A stretch of DNA of 21,600 nucleotides. Source: a virus. Below the pieces are notes generated by a model that worked only from the letters and a program-made list of their open reading frames with translations, made no database searches and was not told the DNA's origin. The position numbers were made by a program, and so were the translations under genes. The stretch spans positions 1 to 21,600 of the IMG/VR virus record IMGVR_UViG_3300035682_000217; one strand, written 5' to 3'. This document shows positions 11,218 to 19,841 of this stretch, one piece after another. Positions within the stretch are counted from its first letter, which is position 1; each line of letters opens with the position of its first letter.

Positions 11218-13425
11218 ATGAGTTATATTTTCAGCACAGGAAACATCAGACCGAACAGGCTGACTTCCAAAAAAGACAAGACGTACCACAAAGACTATGC
11301 GAAGTATTGTCTGTCTGCGATGAGTAATTACATCTACCGAAGATATATAAACAAATGCCTTATCAACTGGTCTTTCTTCAAAGGGGGAGACGGTCAATGG
11401 ATTTTTGATGAGGACGTAGAAAGCTTCTTTCTTGATGAATCAGGAGACATTCGTAACCGATTAAAGTGGACTAAGAACGTAATCAAGCCAATGGTACAGC
11501 AGTACGTTGGTAACGCTATTCGATTGGTTTACGATGCTAAAGCAACTTGTATTTCCGACTTCGTAATCAACAAGCGTGAGGCTGAATTAGCTAAGCTTAA
11601 AACATATCAAAAAATTGCTGACACATATCCATTCTTTAAGGATATGATTAAGGATAACACTGGCATTCAAGATACAGAGTTTGAGACAGAGCAGATGTTC
11701 CATAACACCTTTGTTGAAGACTACGAAAAAGATATAAATAACCTCATCGAGTTTGTAGCTCAAGAGGTAAATATGGATGAATTAAAGGTTCAGATTACTC
11801 GTAATCTCGCTCTTTGTGGTGTTGGTATCTACAAGGGATATGAGGCTAACGACATCTATTGCGCAGAGGCAGTAAACCCATTGTTCTTTATTTGGGATAT
11901 GTCCGCCAAGAAGCCTGACTTACGTGATGCTGAATTTATGGGTGAATGGTACTACATGGATGCACCAGCTGTATTTGAGAGATTCCAGCACCTAACAGAC
12001 TCAGAGCGTCAGGCAATAGAGAACTATGGCAATCAGAACACTCACAATGTACATAAAATTATCAATGGTATTTACACTCAGGCAGCGGGTAAAGTTCCTG
12101 TTTATGAGGTGTATTGGAAAGACCTTGATAAGCGTGAGTATGGATGGGTACTTGATGAGTATGGGTATCCATACTACACCATGGTTAATCACCCTGATTC
12201 AAAATATACTGACAAGAACTTAATCAATCCCGCTACTGATAAGCACCAGAAAGAAATGGGTGACAAGAAGAAACATACAATCTATGTTGACATTCTTCGT
12301 TACTGCATTCTTTTGCCTCAGGAAGAGATTGGTAATGGATTGGGAGATATTATCCTTGAATACGGAATTGCTCCTTACCAAGAGAAGAATCTTTACGACC
12401 CTGCCAATGTTAGGTTCCCATACAAGTGCTACACATGGGTGTATGACCGAGGGGATATATTAACTCCGCTTGATGATGTTATTGACCCACAAAGATTCTT
12501 AAATAGAACGCTATCTGTAGTTGAATCTCAGATGGCAAATATGCGTGGAACTGGAACAGTTATCTCTAAATCTGCGGTGGATGACCGAGATGGAGAGGCT
12601 GATATCACGAGAAACATTAATGCTTCAAAGCCAATCTTTGTAGACACAGACCGTGTTGGTTCAGTGCAGAACGCTATAGGAACATATGGTACAAACATGG
12701 GTGGAGGAACCCTTCAGTTGTTCCAAGTAATCCAACAGGTACAGCAAAGTATCCAAGACGTTACAGGTGTTAACGAAGCGATGACTGGAACACAAGGGGG
12801 GAATGACGTTCTAGTAGGTGTTATTGAAGCGCAAATTCAACGTGGCTCATTGGTTCAGGAGCCTTTCTATTGGGCGCTCACATCAATACTACGTCAAGCA
12901 TATGAGCATATTGCCACAGTAGGTAAAATGATTTACCATGATAACCCACGAAGATTGGCTCAAATTGTTGGAGACAAAGGATTCCAAACAATAAACATCA
13001 CTGAAGACGACTTGTTGCAAGATTATAGAATCTTTATTAAGCGTTCCGAATCTGCAGAGCAAGGGGTAAACAACGGTAATACGCTATTGTTCACACTTCT
13101 TCAAGCTCAGATGATTGACCAAAAGATGTTTGCTGATTTATTTAATCGTTCTACACCTGACTCTATTGCAGGTGCTCTTCGTAGATTTGAAAAAGATAAA
13201 GCTCAGGCTGAATTTATGGCTCAGAAAGATGCTACAAAAGCAGAGGCGCAAGGTAATGTGATGGCATCTCAGCAGGCTGGTCAAATGGCTCAGCAACAGC
13301 AGGGTCAAGAACAAATGGCAATGCAAATGCAACAGATGGAGCATCAAGACGAAATGGAAAAAATTGCAGCTAAGGAAGGCGCAAAAACAGAAAGAGAGGT
13401 TATCAAAATAGATAGCAAGCAATAA
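11218..13425 (+). CDS. Portal protein
   Basis: 735 aa. Forms the dodecameric ring at one capsid vertex through which TerL drives the DNA. Support is mainly its length, fold pattern and position: a charged N-terminus, RNRLKWTKNVIKPMVQQYVGNAIR (about 77-100, given here in part as IKPMVQQYVGNAIR) resembling the start of the portal core in large podovirus portals, a mixed alpha/beta centre, the helical TGVNEAMTGTQGG clip/stem region near 520, and a long helical C-terminus. The last 67 residues are Gln/Met/Ala/Glu-rich and probably form the coiled-coil barrel. It is followed by an acidic scaffold-like gene and the capsid gene, the usual order. No frameshift is seen. Confidence 0.8.
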   Translation: MSYIFSTGNIRPNRLTSKKDKTYHKDYAKYCLSAMSNYIYRRYINKCLINWSFFKGGDGQWIFDEDVESFFLDESGDIRNRLKWTKNVIKPMVQQYVGNAIRLVYDAKATCISDFVINKREAELAKLKTYQKIADTYPFFKDMIKDNTGIQDTEFETEQMFHNTFVEDYEKDINNLIEFVAQEVNMDELKVQITRNLALCGVGIYKGYEANDIYCAEAVNPLFFIWDMSAKKPDLRDAEFMGEWYYMDAPAVFERFQHLTDSERQAIENYGNQNTHNVHKIINGIYTQAAGKVPVYEVYWKDLDKREYGWVLDEYGYPYYTMVNHPDSKYTDKNLINPATDKHQKEMGDKKKHTIYVDILRYCILLPQEEIGNGLGDIILEYGIAPYQEKNLYDPANVRFPYKCYTWVYDRGDILTPLDDVIDPQRFLNRTLSVVESQMANMRGTGTVISKSAVDDRDGEADITRNINASKPIFVDTDRVGSVQNAIGTYGTNMGGGTLQLFQVIQQVQQSIQDVTGVNEAMTGTQGGNDVLVGVIEAQIQRGSLVQEPFYWALTSILRQAYEHIATVGKMIYHDNPRRLAQIVGDKGFQTINITEDDLLQDYRIFIKRSESAEQGVNNGNTLLFTLLQAQMIDQKMFADLFNRSTPDSIAGALRRFEKDKAQAEFMAQKDATKAEAQGNVMASQQAGQMAQQQQGQEQMAMQMQQMEHQDEMEKIAAKEGAKTEREVIKIDSKQ

Positions 13426-13430
13426 ATGTG

Positions 13431-13438
13431 TAATTTTG
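13431..13438 (+). promoter_or_regulatory. Possible promoter -7 element TAATTTTG before scaffold/capsid
   Basis: TAATTTTG matches TAnnTTTG and lies five bases after the portal stop, 17 bases before the scaffold ATG at 13455. There is no TTG at the expected distance upstream. It could give extra transcription of scaffold and capsid genes, which must outnumber the portal. The sequence before the ATG (ttaaaaataaataagt) is A-rich, as expected for initiation. Confidence 0.4.
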
Positions 13439-13454
13439 TTAAAAATAAATAAGT

Positions 13455-14621
13455 ATGCCAAATATCTTTGAAAAAGAAGTTGAAGCTGCGTCAGGTCAAA
13501 TGGAGTACGATGACTCATTTGATGCGTCAGGATTAGACGCTGAATCGCAGGAACAACTTAGACAAGTTGAGGCTTTAGCTAGAATGGATGAGTCCTTCGC
13601 TAATTCCCAAGAGTACCAAGACTTGATGAAAAGCTTGAATTCAAGCCGTCAAGCAGCATCGAAAGATAACGATGATGATGAGGATGAGTATGATGATGAA
13701 GAGGAAGAAGTAGACCCGGAGGATATCTTTGGGGTTATGAAGACTCAGAAGCAGAAGGAAGTCCAATTAACCTTTCAGCCCACAAAGGAGATGATAGGTT
13801 TCTTAAATAATCATTATGGAATCAAAGATGCCTCTACGTTCTTTTCATCGGTAGATACTTGGAGACAGCAAGCACAGCAGGGTTCTGAAATTGAGAAGAA
13901 CTTTGATGCACTTACTGCTGACCTTCAAGCATTACCACCGGAGATTAAAACTGCTGTGGAATTGTGGGCAAATGGCGACGACCATATGGCTGCATTTGAA
14001 ATGACGGAAAGACTGGACTTCTCATCTGATTTTGCAGAGCAAGATGTTGAGAGCCTCGTTCAGCACTATTTGCCTGAAGAGTACGACGAGTTGGCTGAAG
14101 CCTATGAAAATGGTGAAATCGACGACGAAGAACTTGAAGACAAAATGATTTTGTTAGCGAAGACAACAAGACGACTGTTCTCGGGAGAGAAACAAGCGTT
14201 AGATGAAGAGCGTGAGGAGTTCCTCGAGCGTCAGAAGAATGAATTTCAGACGATGAAGAAGAGCGCACTCCTTTCCGCAGATAATCTAAGTAAGGCTTAC
14301 CCTAACTTCAGTAAATCCGAAGTATCAAAAATTCGGAGCATCTTGGTTGAGGGGAAGGTGGACAGTCTGTTTATGAAGCCCGATGGGTCGTATAACGATG
14401 ATGCTGCAGAGCTAGTCGCATATGCGGTTTATGGCAAGAAAATGTTGGATTCGGTAAGGAAAGTTGCCGAGAGGTCCGGTGAAAGTAAGGCGAATCAGAA
14501 GATAGTTGATTCAAGTCCTAAGTCAGTCAGAAAGCAGCAATCATCTGGAACGATGAATCCTGCAGGAATGGAAGGCTATGGTCACTTGAGTGGAGTATTC
14601 AAAAATGACCCTTACGCTTAA
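13455..14621 (+). CDS. Scaffold-like acidic protein
   Basis: 388 aa, strongly acidic in its first half. Residues about 71-90 are almost all Asp/Glu (DNDDDEDEYDDEEEE core). The rest is predicted helical with heptad-like stretches, e.g. 215-265 (EEYDELAEAYENGEIDDEEL onward, EEREEFLERQKNEFQTMKKS). The C-terminal 45 residues are basic and disordered (SPKSVRKQQSSG), ending HLSGVFKNDPYA. An acidic helical protein with a basic C-terminal tail, encoded between portal and major capsid protein, is the classic description of a tailed-phage scaffolding protein: the tail binds the capsid shell and the protein is lost before or during packaging. The assignment rests on composition and position. Confidence 0.7.
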   Translation: MPNIFEKEVEAASGQMEYDDSFDASGLDAESQEQLRQVEALARMDESFANSQEYQDLMKSLNSSRQAASKDNDDDEDEYDDEEEEVDPEDIFGVMKTQKQKEVQLTFQPTKEMIGFLNNHYGIKDASTFFSSVDTWRQQAQQGSEIEKNFDALTADLQALPPEIKTAVELWANGDDHMAAFEMTERLDFSSDFAEQDVESLVQHYLPEEYDELAEAYENGEIDDEELEDKMILLAKTTRRLFSGEKQALDEEREEFLERQKNEFQTMKKSALLSADNLSKAYPNFSKSEVSKIRSILVEGKVDSLFMKPDGSYNDDAAELVAYAVYGKKMLDSVRKVAERSGESKANQKIVDSSPKSVRKQQSSGTMNPAGMEGYGHLSGVFKNDPYA

Positions 14622-14650
14622 TAAATTGTAAACTAATTAATTGTTTAACT

Positions 14651-15889
14651 ATGTCATTGTACAACGACAATTCAACGAAGTTCTCGAACCAGAACATTAA
14701 CTCCGTAGGTTCAGAGTATGCTTCATTGTACGGCCACGATATTTCGTTGCTAGTACAAAAACTTACTAACCGAGCTATCTTTGATGCTGCTCCACAGCAG
14801 TTCATGGACTTGAAGCTCCTTAACATGGTTCCTGCTGAGCAAGTGAATTCTGACGAATTCTTCTATCAGGAAATGGGTTATCAGCGTGAGCCACTTGTTG
14901 CTACTGCAGCTTCTGCAGCGGTTTCTTGGCCTACTACACAAACTGTGTCTATTGCATCTGTAGATAGCATTTCTACTAACACAATCATCTCTTACCCTAA
15001 CGGTCAGAAAGGTAGTGTTACTGCTGTTGACACATCTTTGTTGCAAATCACTGTTTCTCCTTACAACGGAGATACTTTGCCAGCAGTTGCTATCGGTGAA
15101 GTTCTTGCTAACGTATCAACTGTTGACCACGATGGTTCTGAAGGTTTTGCTCAGTACTTCCGTGCTTCAACTATCGAGCGTAACAACTACATTCAGTTGT
15201 TCAACAAAGCTATCCGCTACTCAGAGGTTGAGCTTCACAAGTTGAAGAACATGGGTACAACTTCTAACTTCCTTGAAATGGAGCGTAATGCGATGTTTAA
15301 CCAACACCGTATTGACCTTTCTAACGCATTCTGGACAGGACAAAAAGGTGAAGTTATCACTCAGAATGGTACTCCTGCTAAAACAACTGGTGGTGTCTTC
15401 ACTGCTATGCTTGAGGCTGGTTCTCCAAATGCACTTGCTACGTCAGGTACATTGGTTGATGCATTCGAGGATATGATTCTTTCTTCTGAATATGGTGAGT
15501 ATGGTGCTGCTCGTATGGCGTACATGACTCCTCGTATCCACCGTATGCTTTCATTGGCTTACAAAGAAGAATTGACTCGTTACGCACCAAACGACGAAAT
15601 CGCATTGTTGAACTTGAAAGAGGTGAACATCGGTTCTTCTCGTATCGTTCTTGTTCCTTACAAGCGTTTTGAAGATGCTGCATCATTCCCTGGTTCTTTC
15701 GCTAACCGAATCTGTATCTTAGATATGAAAAATATCAAGCGTACACAGCTTTGGGGTGAGCGTTCTGGAGACACTTTGAAACTCGAAGATGGAGTTCCGA
15801 AGCGTTACGGAGATGTATGGGTTGACTGTAACATGGGAGTTAAATTCCATAACCCACTTGCTTGCGCATACATTGATATTCCAATGTAA
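14651..15889 (+). CDS. Major capsid protein
   Basis: 412 aa, of the size and composition of an HK97-fold major capsid protein. The N-terminus (MSLYNDNSTKFSNQNINSVG) is polar and probably the N-arm. Residues about 95-155 form a Thr/Ser/Val-rich beta insertion. Residues 168-215 (RASTIERNNYIQLFNKAIRY) look like the E-loop/spine helix area, and the C-terminus (DVWVDCNMGVKFHNPLACAY) like the P-domain strands that end such proteins. The codon use is strongly biased to the same set as the 276-aa gene, consistent with very high expression. It follows the scaffold and is followed at once by a strong terminator. The fold is inferred; no structure comparison was made. Confidence 0.8.
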   Translation: MSLYNDNSTKFSNQNINSVGSEYASLYGHDISLLVQKLTNRAIFDAAPQQFMDLKLLNMVPAEQVNSDEFFYQEMGYQREPLVATAASAAVSWPTTQTVSIASVDSISTNTIISYPNGQKGSVTAVDTSLLQITVSPYNGDTLPAVAIGEVLANVSTVDHDGSEGFAQYFRASTIERNNYIQLFNKAIRYSEVELHKLKNMGTTSNFLEMERNAMFNQHRIDLSNAFWTGQKGEVITQNGTPAKTTGGVFTAMLEAGSPNALATSGTLVDAFEDMILSSEYGEYGAARMAYMTPRIHRMLSLAYKEELTRYAPNDEIALLNLKEVNIGSSRIVLVPYKRFEDAASFPGSFANRICILDMKNIKRTQLWGERSGDTLKLEDGVPKRYGDVWVDCNMGVKFHNPLACAYIDIPM

Positions 15890-15908
15890 TAATAACAATC
15901 ATATAATA

Positions 15909-15940
15909 GGGGAGGGCATAAAACTCTCCCCTTTATTTTA
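15909..15940 (+). terminator. Intrinsic terminator after the capsid gene
   Basis: ggggag (15909-15914) pairs with ctcccc (15926-15931) around an 11-base loop, followed by tttatttta. It stands 20 bases after the capsid stop and 12 bases before the next start, so downstream genes must be expressed by partial read-through or by an unseen promoter. Confidence 0.75.
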
Positions 15941-15951
15941 ACATTAAGATT

Positions 15952-16761
15952 ATGCCGATTAAAAAAGAAAAAAAAGATGTGATTTCTTCAACTGAAAATT
16001 CAGTATTTGAGGAGTCACACACCGCACCACTTTTTGATGATGCGAATGAAGAAGTTGCAGTTCAAGCTAAAGCTGCAGATGTAGAACCATCTTTACCATT
16101 ATCTCTTGTTCAAAAGATGATGAAAGAAATGGAGGATAAGTTGATGAACAAATTCTCCAATCAACTTGAAAAATTCAAGACAAAAGCAGCAGCTGAAGAG
16201 CTTGATGATGACCTTGCTTATGTAGCAGAATTGCAGGAAGACTGGTTAGATGTTCCAGTTGTGTTTTTTGCCTTCTCCTTTAACTTCTCTATCCATGGCG
16301 ATAAGAAGCGTGGTGTTGAATCAGAGCCACCGACAGGAGCTGTTAAATTCCAACCTCTTATCCGTACAAAGCGTAGAGGTCAAAAAGGCATTCAAGTAAT
16401 TTCCGTATCTTCGGCAAAGGTTCAATCTAAGCAGCTTGTGCATTATCTACGAAACCATAGCCAATTTGGAATTGCGTTTTATGAGACCGTTGGTTCGGTT
16501 ATGAGCGTAGATGCTACATGGGCACATAAAATGGTTGAGGCTCAACAGTCAATAACACGACTATCTGATATTCAAGTAATTGCAAGGTCAAAACAAGAAG
16601 GAATCTCTATATCACAAAGTCCTGAGGGAATGAGAAGACAGCTTGTTGAAAGCATGGCAAAACGGTCTATTGACCAACAAGATAAAATGCTTTATGGGAA
16701 TTTGAGAAATTCAATTCTCGATAAAGACGGAAGAAGTATAACAGAAAAAACAATCGCATAA
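15952..16761 (+). CDS. Hypothetical structural-region protein after the capsid gene
   Basis: 269 aa in two parts. Residues 1-95 are polar and acidic, with a helical segment (LPLSLVQKMMKEMEDKLMNK) and probably a coiled coil up to residue 85. Residues 100-215 form a compact domain with alternating strands and helices: VPVVFFAFSFNFSIHGDKKR, a Pro-rich loop, KFQPLIRTKRRGQKGIQVIS and HYLRNHSQFGIAFYE. The last 50 residues are helical and basic. No family recognised. The domain looks conserved in style (paired Gly-Asp and Lys/Arg loops), and its place between capsid and neck genes suggests a head accessory or vertex protein. The next ATG follows the stop by two bases. Confidence 0.45.
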   Translation: MPIKKEKKDVISSTENSVFEESHTAPLFDDANEEVAVQAKAADVEPSLPLSLVQKMMKEMEDKLMNKFSNQLEKFKTKAAAEELDDDLAYVAELQEDWLDVPVVFFAFSFNFSIHGDKKRGVESEPPTGAVKFQPLIRTKRRGQKGIQVISVSSAKVQSKQLVHYLRNHSQFGIAFYETVGSVMSVDATWAHKMVEAQQSITRLSDIQVIARSKQEGISISQSPEGMRRQLVESMAKRSIDQQDKMLYGNLRNSILDKDGRSITEKTIA

Positions 16762-16763
16762 TC

Positions 16764-17522
16764 ATGATTTTGGCGCAGGATTTACGAGACCAATTAGCCT
16801 TTGCACTAGATGCTGAGGGGTCTGACCATTATAGGGACGACTTAGACTATATCCCTGCTATTAACGCAGCGGTAAAGTGGCTAACGAATATCGTAAATGC
16901 TGCATATGGCCAAAATAAATTAAGCGAAGAATTTTTTAGAGATTTAGCATACTCTGGGGTGTTTCTAACAAGTGACACCTCACGAGTATCTCTCAATGTG
17001 TTTCCAAGTGAAGTTTGGACTATATTGGCAGTTTTAGCAAACCCTACAACAAAGGCTGCGGCAGGAGTTCCTGTTCCGTTAACACCTGACACTACAAGAA
17101 GCTACTACCTTCCTAATAGGGTTCACTTATCATCATCAGATTCTTGCAAGAGACTAAACGTAGAAGAGTGGTCTTTAACATCTGAAAATCCTTTTGAAGC
17201 TGGATACCAAGGTAATCAGCTTTGCACTGCCCTTAGATTGTATGCTTATTTGTCTCCGTATAACTATAACGGAACATCTATCACAAACAAGATGCAAGAA
17301 ATTGAAGTTAGACCAACCGAAGCAAATCAAGAATTAACAGTAGTTTGGGCTAAGAAGCCATCTGTAATAACATCACTAACACAAGACATAGAATATCCTA
17401 ACAGTGTATTTCAATTACTATTTGATAAAGCTTTGAATTACATAGCATACAAACAAGGAGACCAAACAAACCTTTATACTGTTTCAAATGAAGATATTCA
17501 GCAACTAATAACTACTTTGTAA
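16764..17522 (+). CDS. Putative neck/ring (head-tail connector) protein 1
   Basis: 252 aa. An N-terminal helical part (residues about 1-60, LRDQLAFALDAEGSDHYRDD and IPAINAAVKWLTNIVNAAYG) is followed by a beta-rich middle, and the protein ends with a helix (FQLLFDKALNYIAYKQGDQT). The helix-D-Y-x-x-A-I-N-A-A-V-x-W pattern and the KAL.YIA.KQGD.T ending match what I recall of ring proteins of crAss-like podoviruses that sit under the portal. This is the first of three consecutive genes of 236-257 aa with similar layout, which could be paralogues. The stop is followed by one base and then the next ATG. Confidence 0.55.
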   Translation: MILAQDLRDQLAFALDAEGSDHYRDDLDYIPAINAAVKWLTNIVNAAYGQNKLSEEFFRDLAYSGVFLTSDTSRVSLNVFPSEVWTILAVLANPTTKAAAGVPVPLTPDTTRSYYLPNRVHLSSSDSCKRLNVEEWSLTSENPFEAGYQGNQLCTALRLYAYLSPYNYNGTSITNKMQEIEVRPTEANQELTVVWAKKPSVITSLTQDIEYPNSVFQLLFDKALNYIAYKQGDQTNLYTVSNEDIQQLITTL

Positions 17523-17523
17523 T

Positions 17524-18234
17524 ATGACATATAGATATTTAGTCTACGATTTAGACAAGAACTTTAGTCAGGCATTCGATGATGCCGACTTTACGCTGAA
17601 TCAAATCATGTACTGGGTAATGGTTGTGTCTAATAGATTGCGCACACAGCATTATTTATCAACAAAGTCTGACTTATTTGTTTCTACATTCAGTAGCGTT
17701 GCCGTGCAAACAGATGCAAACGGTAGAAAGTACATAGATTTACCGTCACAAATAATGGACTTGCCTAACAATTTAGGTGTAGTTTATATTACATATAACG
17801 TCGACACATGCAAATGCGAAGGGCCTAACTTTGCTCAAGTGTGGTTTTCACCAACAAACATTGGTTCAGTTCAACATTTGTATCTTGATGAGTATACTAA
17901 GCCAAGCGTTAAAGTACCATACTTCTATCGTGTAGGGCAATCTGTTGATGGGGTATCTGTAAATAGAATTTACTTGGTTGGTGTAGAATGTATAAAAATT
18001 GAAGACGTAGAAATAGCCATACGTTCAACATTGGACCCGCAGACCATTTGTAACCTTGATGAAGAGGTTAACTTGCCTGACGAATTGATACAAGAATTGA
18101 TGATGCAAGTCTTACAGCTAGGTAGATTTGTTATGTTGATGCCTACTGAAAACACCAACGACGGTGAAGATGGTGGAGAACTTGATAATCAAATGTACGC
18201 AAATAGAGCTATTAATTTACCTGACGCTTCATAA
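17524..18234 (+). CDS. Putative neck/ring protein 2
   Basis: 236 aa. It has an N-terminal helix (FDDADFTLNQIMYWVMVVSN), then a beta-rich body with a Cys pair (DTCKCEG, about residue 95). The C-terminal part (LDEEVNLPDELIQELMMQVL, QLGRFVMLMPTENTNDGEDG) has the 'lipid-like' pattern of a helix ending in an acidic tail found at the C-terminus of podovirus ring proteins. Position between two similar-sized neck candidates supports the assignment. The role would be to stack beneath the portal and join it to the tail hub. No enzymatic motif is present. The next gene starts 14 bases after the stop. Confidence 0.5.
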   Translation: MTYRYLVYDLDKNFSQAFDDADFTLNQIMYWVMVVSNRLRTQHYLSTKSDLFVSTFSSVAVQTDANGRKYIDLPSQIMDLPNNLGVVYITYNVDTCKCEGPNFAQVWFSPTNIGSVQHLYLDEYTKPSVKVPYFYRVGQSVDGVSVNRIYLVGVECIKIEDVEIAIRSTLDPQTICNLDEEVNLPDELIQELMMQVLQLGRFVMLMPTENTNDGEDGGELDNQMYANRAINLPDAS

Positions 18235-18248
18235 CAAACACAAGAATA

Positions 18249-19022
18249 ATGACATCTCACGACTTTGTATCAGTAGACCACTTACTTGCTGAAATCACAG
18301 CTACAGTAAACGATGTAGAATTTAGAAATGGATTCAGCAAAGGATGGTATACATCTCGTATCCAAGATGCGATGCAAGAACTATCAATAGACACGTTTTG
18401 GCAGAAGATAACTCAAGACTTTGAGATGCCTACGAGCTGTCGTATTCAGATGCCAGAGAACACGTTTAACCTTCGTGAGATTTATCTATACAATGGGACT
18501 TTATGTAATCCACAGAGAACTCAAGTAGTATACTGGAAGCGATTGTTTGATAATAGTTACGATGGAACTGGGTACACGGCAAAGGTAAAAGATGACGGTA
18601 GTAATGCTGCCGACTTGTTTCAGCCGAATCAGCGATTGATGCAGCATAACTTGCAAGGATTTTATGGCCCTAAATACTACTATAACATTAGTAGCGACGG
18701 AGTGGTCATGTTTAGCACGGAGTGTAAAGAGTTTCCATATGTACGAATGAGATTTAATGGTATGGGTGTTCCTAATGGGGAGCTTCCTATCATACCACGA
18801 TTCTTTGAACGTGCAGTTGTTGACTATGTGGAAGAGAAATTCTACAACGCAATGAAATCTCGTGACCCAAGAATGTATCGACCATTATGGATGGATGCCA
18901 CTACGAAGCTTAACGACCTAACTAACGGAAGTTGGAACAAGGCTAGAAAGAGAATTAAAGCCATGGATACCCGTGAGAAGGAGTCTATGGAAGAGTATAT
19001 CAGTTCAATGTATCATAAGTAA
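18249..19022 (+). CDS. Putative neck/ring protein 3
   Basis: 257 aa. Residues about 10-50 (LLAEITATVNDVEFRNGFSK and SRIQDAMQELSIDTFWQKIT) are helical. The middle is beta-rich (MPENTFNLREIYLYNGTLCN, VVMFSTECKEFPYVRMRFNG), and the C-terminal helix (VDYVEEKFYNAMKSRDPRMY onward, NKARKRIKAMDTREKESMEE) is long and basic. The helix, beta body and C-terminal helix pattern is shared with the two preceding genes, and I recall similar proteins as ring components in crAss-like phages. The stop overlaps the start of the next gene (TAATG). Confidence 0.55.
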   Translation: MTSHDFVSVDHLLAEITATVNDVEFRNGFSKGWYTSRIQDAMQELSIDTFWQKITQDFEMPTSCRIQMPENTFNLREIYLYNGTLCNPQRTQVVYWKRLFDNSYDGTGYTAKVKDDGSNAADLFQPNQRLMQHNLQGFYGPKYYYNISSDGVVMFSTECKEFPYVRMRFNGMGVPNGELPIIPRFFERAVVDYVEEKFYNAMKSRDPRMYRPLWMDATTKLNDLTNGSWNKARKRIKAMDTREKESMEEYISSMYHK

Positions 19023-19300
19023 TGGATAAGCCTAAAATTCTTGTTCGCTTAACCTCTCAGTTAAGAGAGAAAGGAGATAAAAATGCTTATTCAAATGCAT
19101 TAGGCATTTTACGCAAAAATGGAGTAATAGAGCCTGATTCTCTTAAGTTAACTGAAAAAGGAAAAGTAAGGGATAAAATGAGTGCGGAAGAACGTGCTAT
19201 AGAGCGTAGAGCAAAAAATTCTAACAATGACCCAGAAGACTACTCTTACGACCCAAAGACGAATCAAGCAACACTAAAATATGGCAGGAAAGTTAAATAA
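19022..19300 (+). CDS. Small basic phage protein, KILVRLTSQLREKG family
   Basis: 92 aa, starting MDKPKILVRLTSQLREKGDK. The run of K-I-x-V-R-L-T-S-Q-L-x-x-K-G, then LTEKGKVRDKMSAEERAIER and DPEDYSYDPKTNQATLKYGR, matches a family of small proteins I recognise from many marine and Bacteroidetes phages. Family function is unknown; the composition is basic and helical. It sits after the neck genes and before the large tail protein, and is coupled to the upstream gene by TAATG. A role as a virion-internal or tail-assembly protein is possible only by position. Confidence 0.65.
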   Translation: MDKPKILVRLTSQLREKGDKNAYSNALGILRKNGVIEPDSLKLTEKGKVRDKMSAEERAIERRAKNSNNDPEDYSYDPKTNQATLKYGRKVK

Positions 19301-19307
19301 GGAGTCA

Positions 19308-19619
19308 ATGCCGTGTAATAGCCCTAGACCAGCTAATGACGGCAAGCACAAACGTGTAGTAAAGGCTTGCGCTAACGGTCAAGAAAAGATTGTCCGATAC
19401 GGAGCTAAGGGATACAGCTCAAACTACAGCCCAGAGGCACGGGAACAGTATAGAAGACGACATGCAGGCGAAGGCAACTCTTCTAAGTTAACCGCAGGAT
19501 GGTGGTCGTTTCATGATTTATGGAGTAAAGGCTCTGCTGTTTATCGTGAAGGTAAATCATCGGGTAAAGGAGAACGATTTGCTAAGAAGGGAAAAGCAAT
19601 TAAAAGCGCAATGAAATGA
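19308..19619 (+). CDS. Small basic phage protein, VVKACxNG..RYGAKGY family
   Basis: 103 aa from the ATG at 19308. Core: RVVKACANGQEKIVRYGAKG, then YSPEAREQYRRRHAGEGNSS and LTAGWWSFHDLWSKG. This resembles a widespread phage family with V-K-A-C, R-F/Y-G, R-x-R-H and W motifs. A zinc site is not evident: the relatives' second Cys (after RRRH) is replaced by AGEG here. The frame is open to an ATG at 19281, which overlaps the previous gene by 20 bases; I prefer 19308 because family members start close to the M-x-C-N motif (MPCNSPRPAND). The C-terminal 30 residues are a Lys/Gly/Ser tail. The stop overlaps the next start (ATGA). Confidence 0.6.
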   Translation: MPCNSPRPANDGKHKRVVKACANGQEKIVRYGAKGYSSNYSPEAREQYRRRHAGEGNSSKLTAGWWSFHDLWSKGSAVYREGKSSGKGERFAKKGKAIKSAMK

Positions 19620-19840
19620 GAAGAAGTTTAATGGGCGTTGTAAACGCAGGGAAAGACTTAAGAAACAAGCCGACAAGTACACCTTCTCGTGGGCTTGGGG
19701 ATACTATAGCGAAATTCACTAAAGCGACAGGTATTGATAAAGTTGCTAAATTTGCAGCTAAGGCAGTGGGGGCTGAAGATTGCGGTTGTAATGGCCGAGC
19801 AGAATCTTTAAACAAATCCTTCCCATACAAAAACAAATAG
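19616..19840 (+). CDS. Small phage protein ending in CGCxGR..LNKxFPY
   Basis: 74 aa. The tail AEDCGCNGRAESLNKSFPYK is a signature I recognise from small proteins of flavobacterial phages, where a Gly/Lys helix (GLGDTIAKFTKATGIDKVAK) precedes C-G-C and N-K-x-F-P-Y. It is mostly helical and basic, with no membrane segment (an amphipathic helix at 30-50 is possible). The start at 19616 overlaps the upstream stop (ATGA); a second ATG at residue 6 is an alternative. Its stop is followed by one base and the ATG of the large tail protein. Function unknown; the location suggests a tail-assembly partner. Confidence 0.6.
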   Translation: MRRSLMGVVNAGKDLRNKPTSTPSRGLGDTIAKFTKATGIDKVAKFAAKAVGAEDCGCNGRAESLNKSFPYKNK

Positions 19841-19841
19841 A

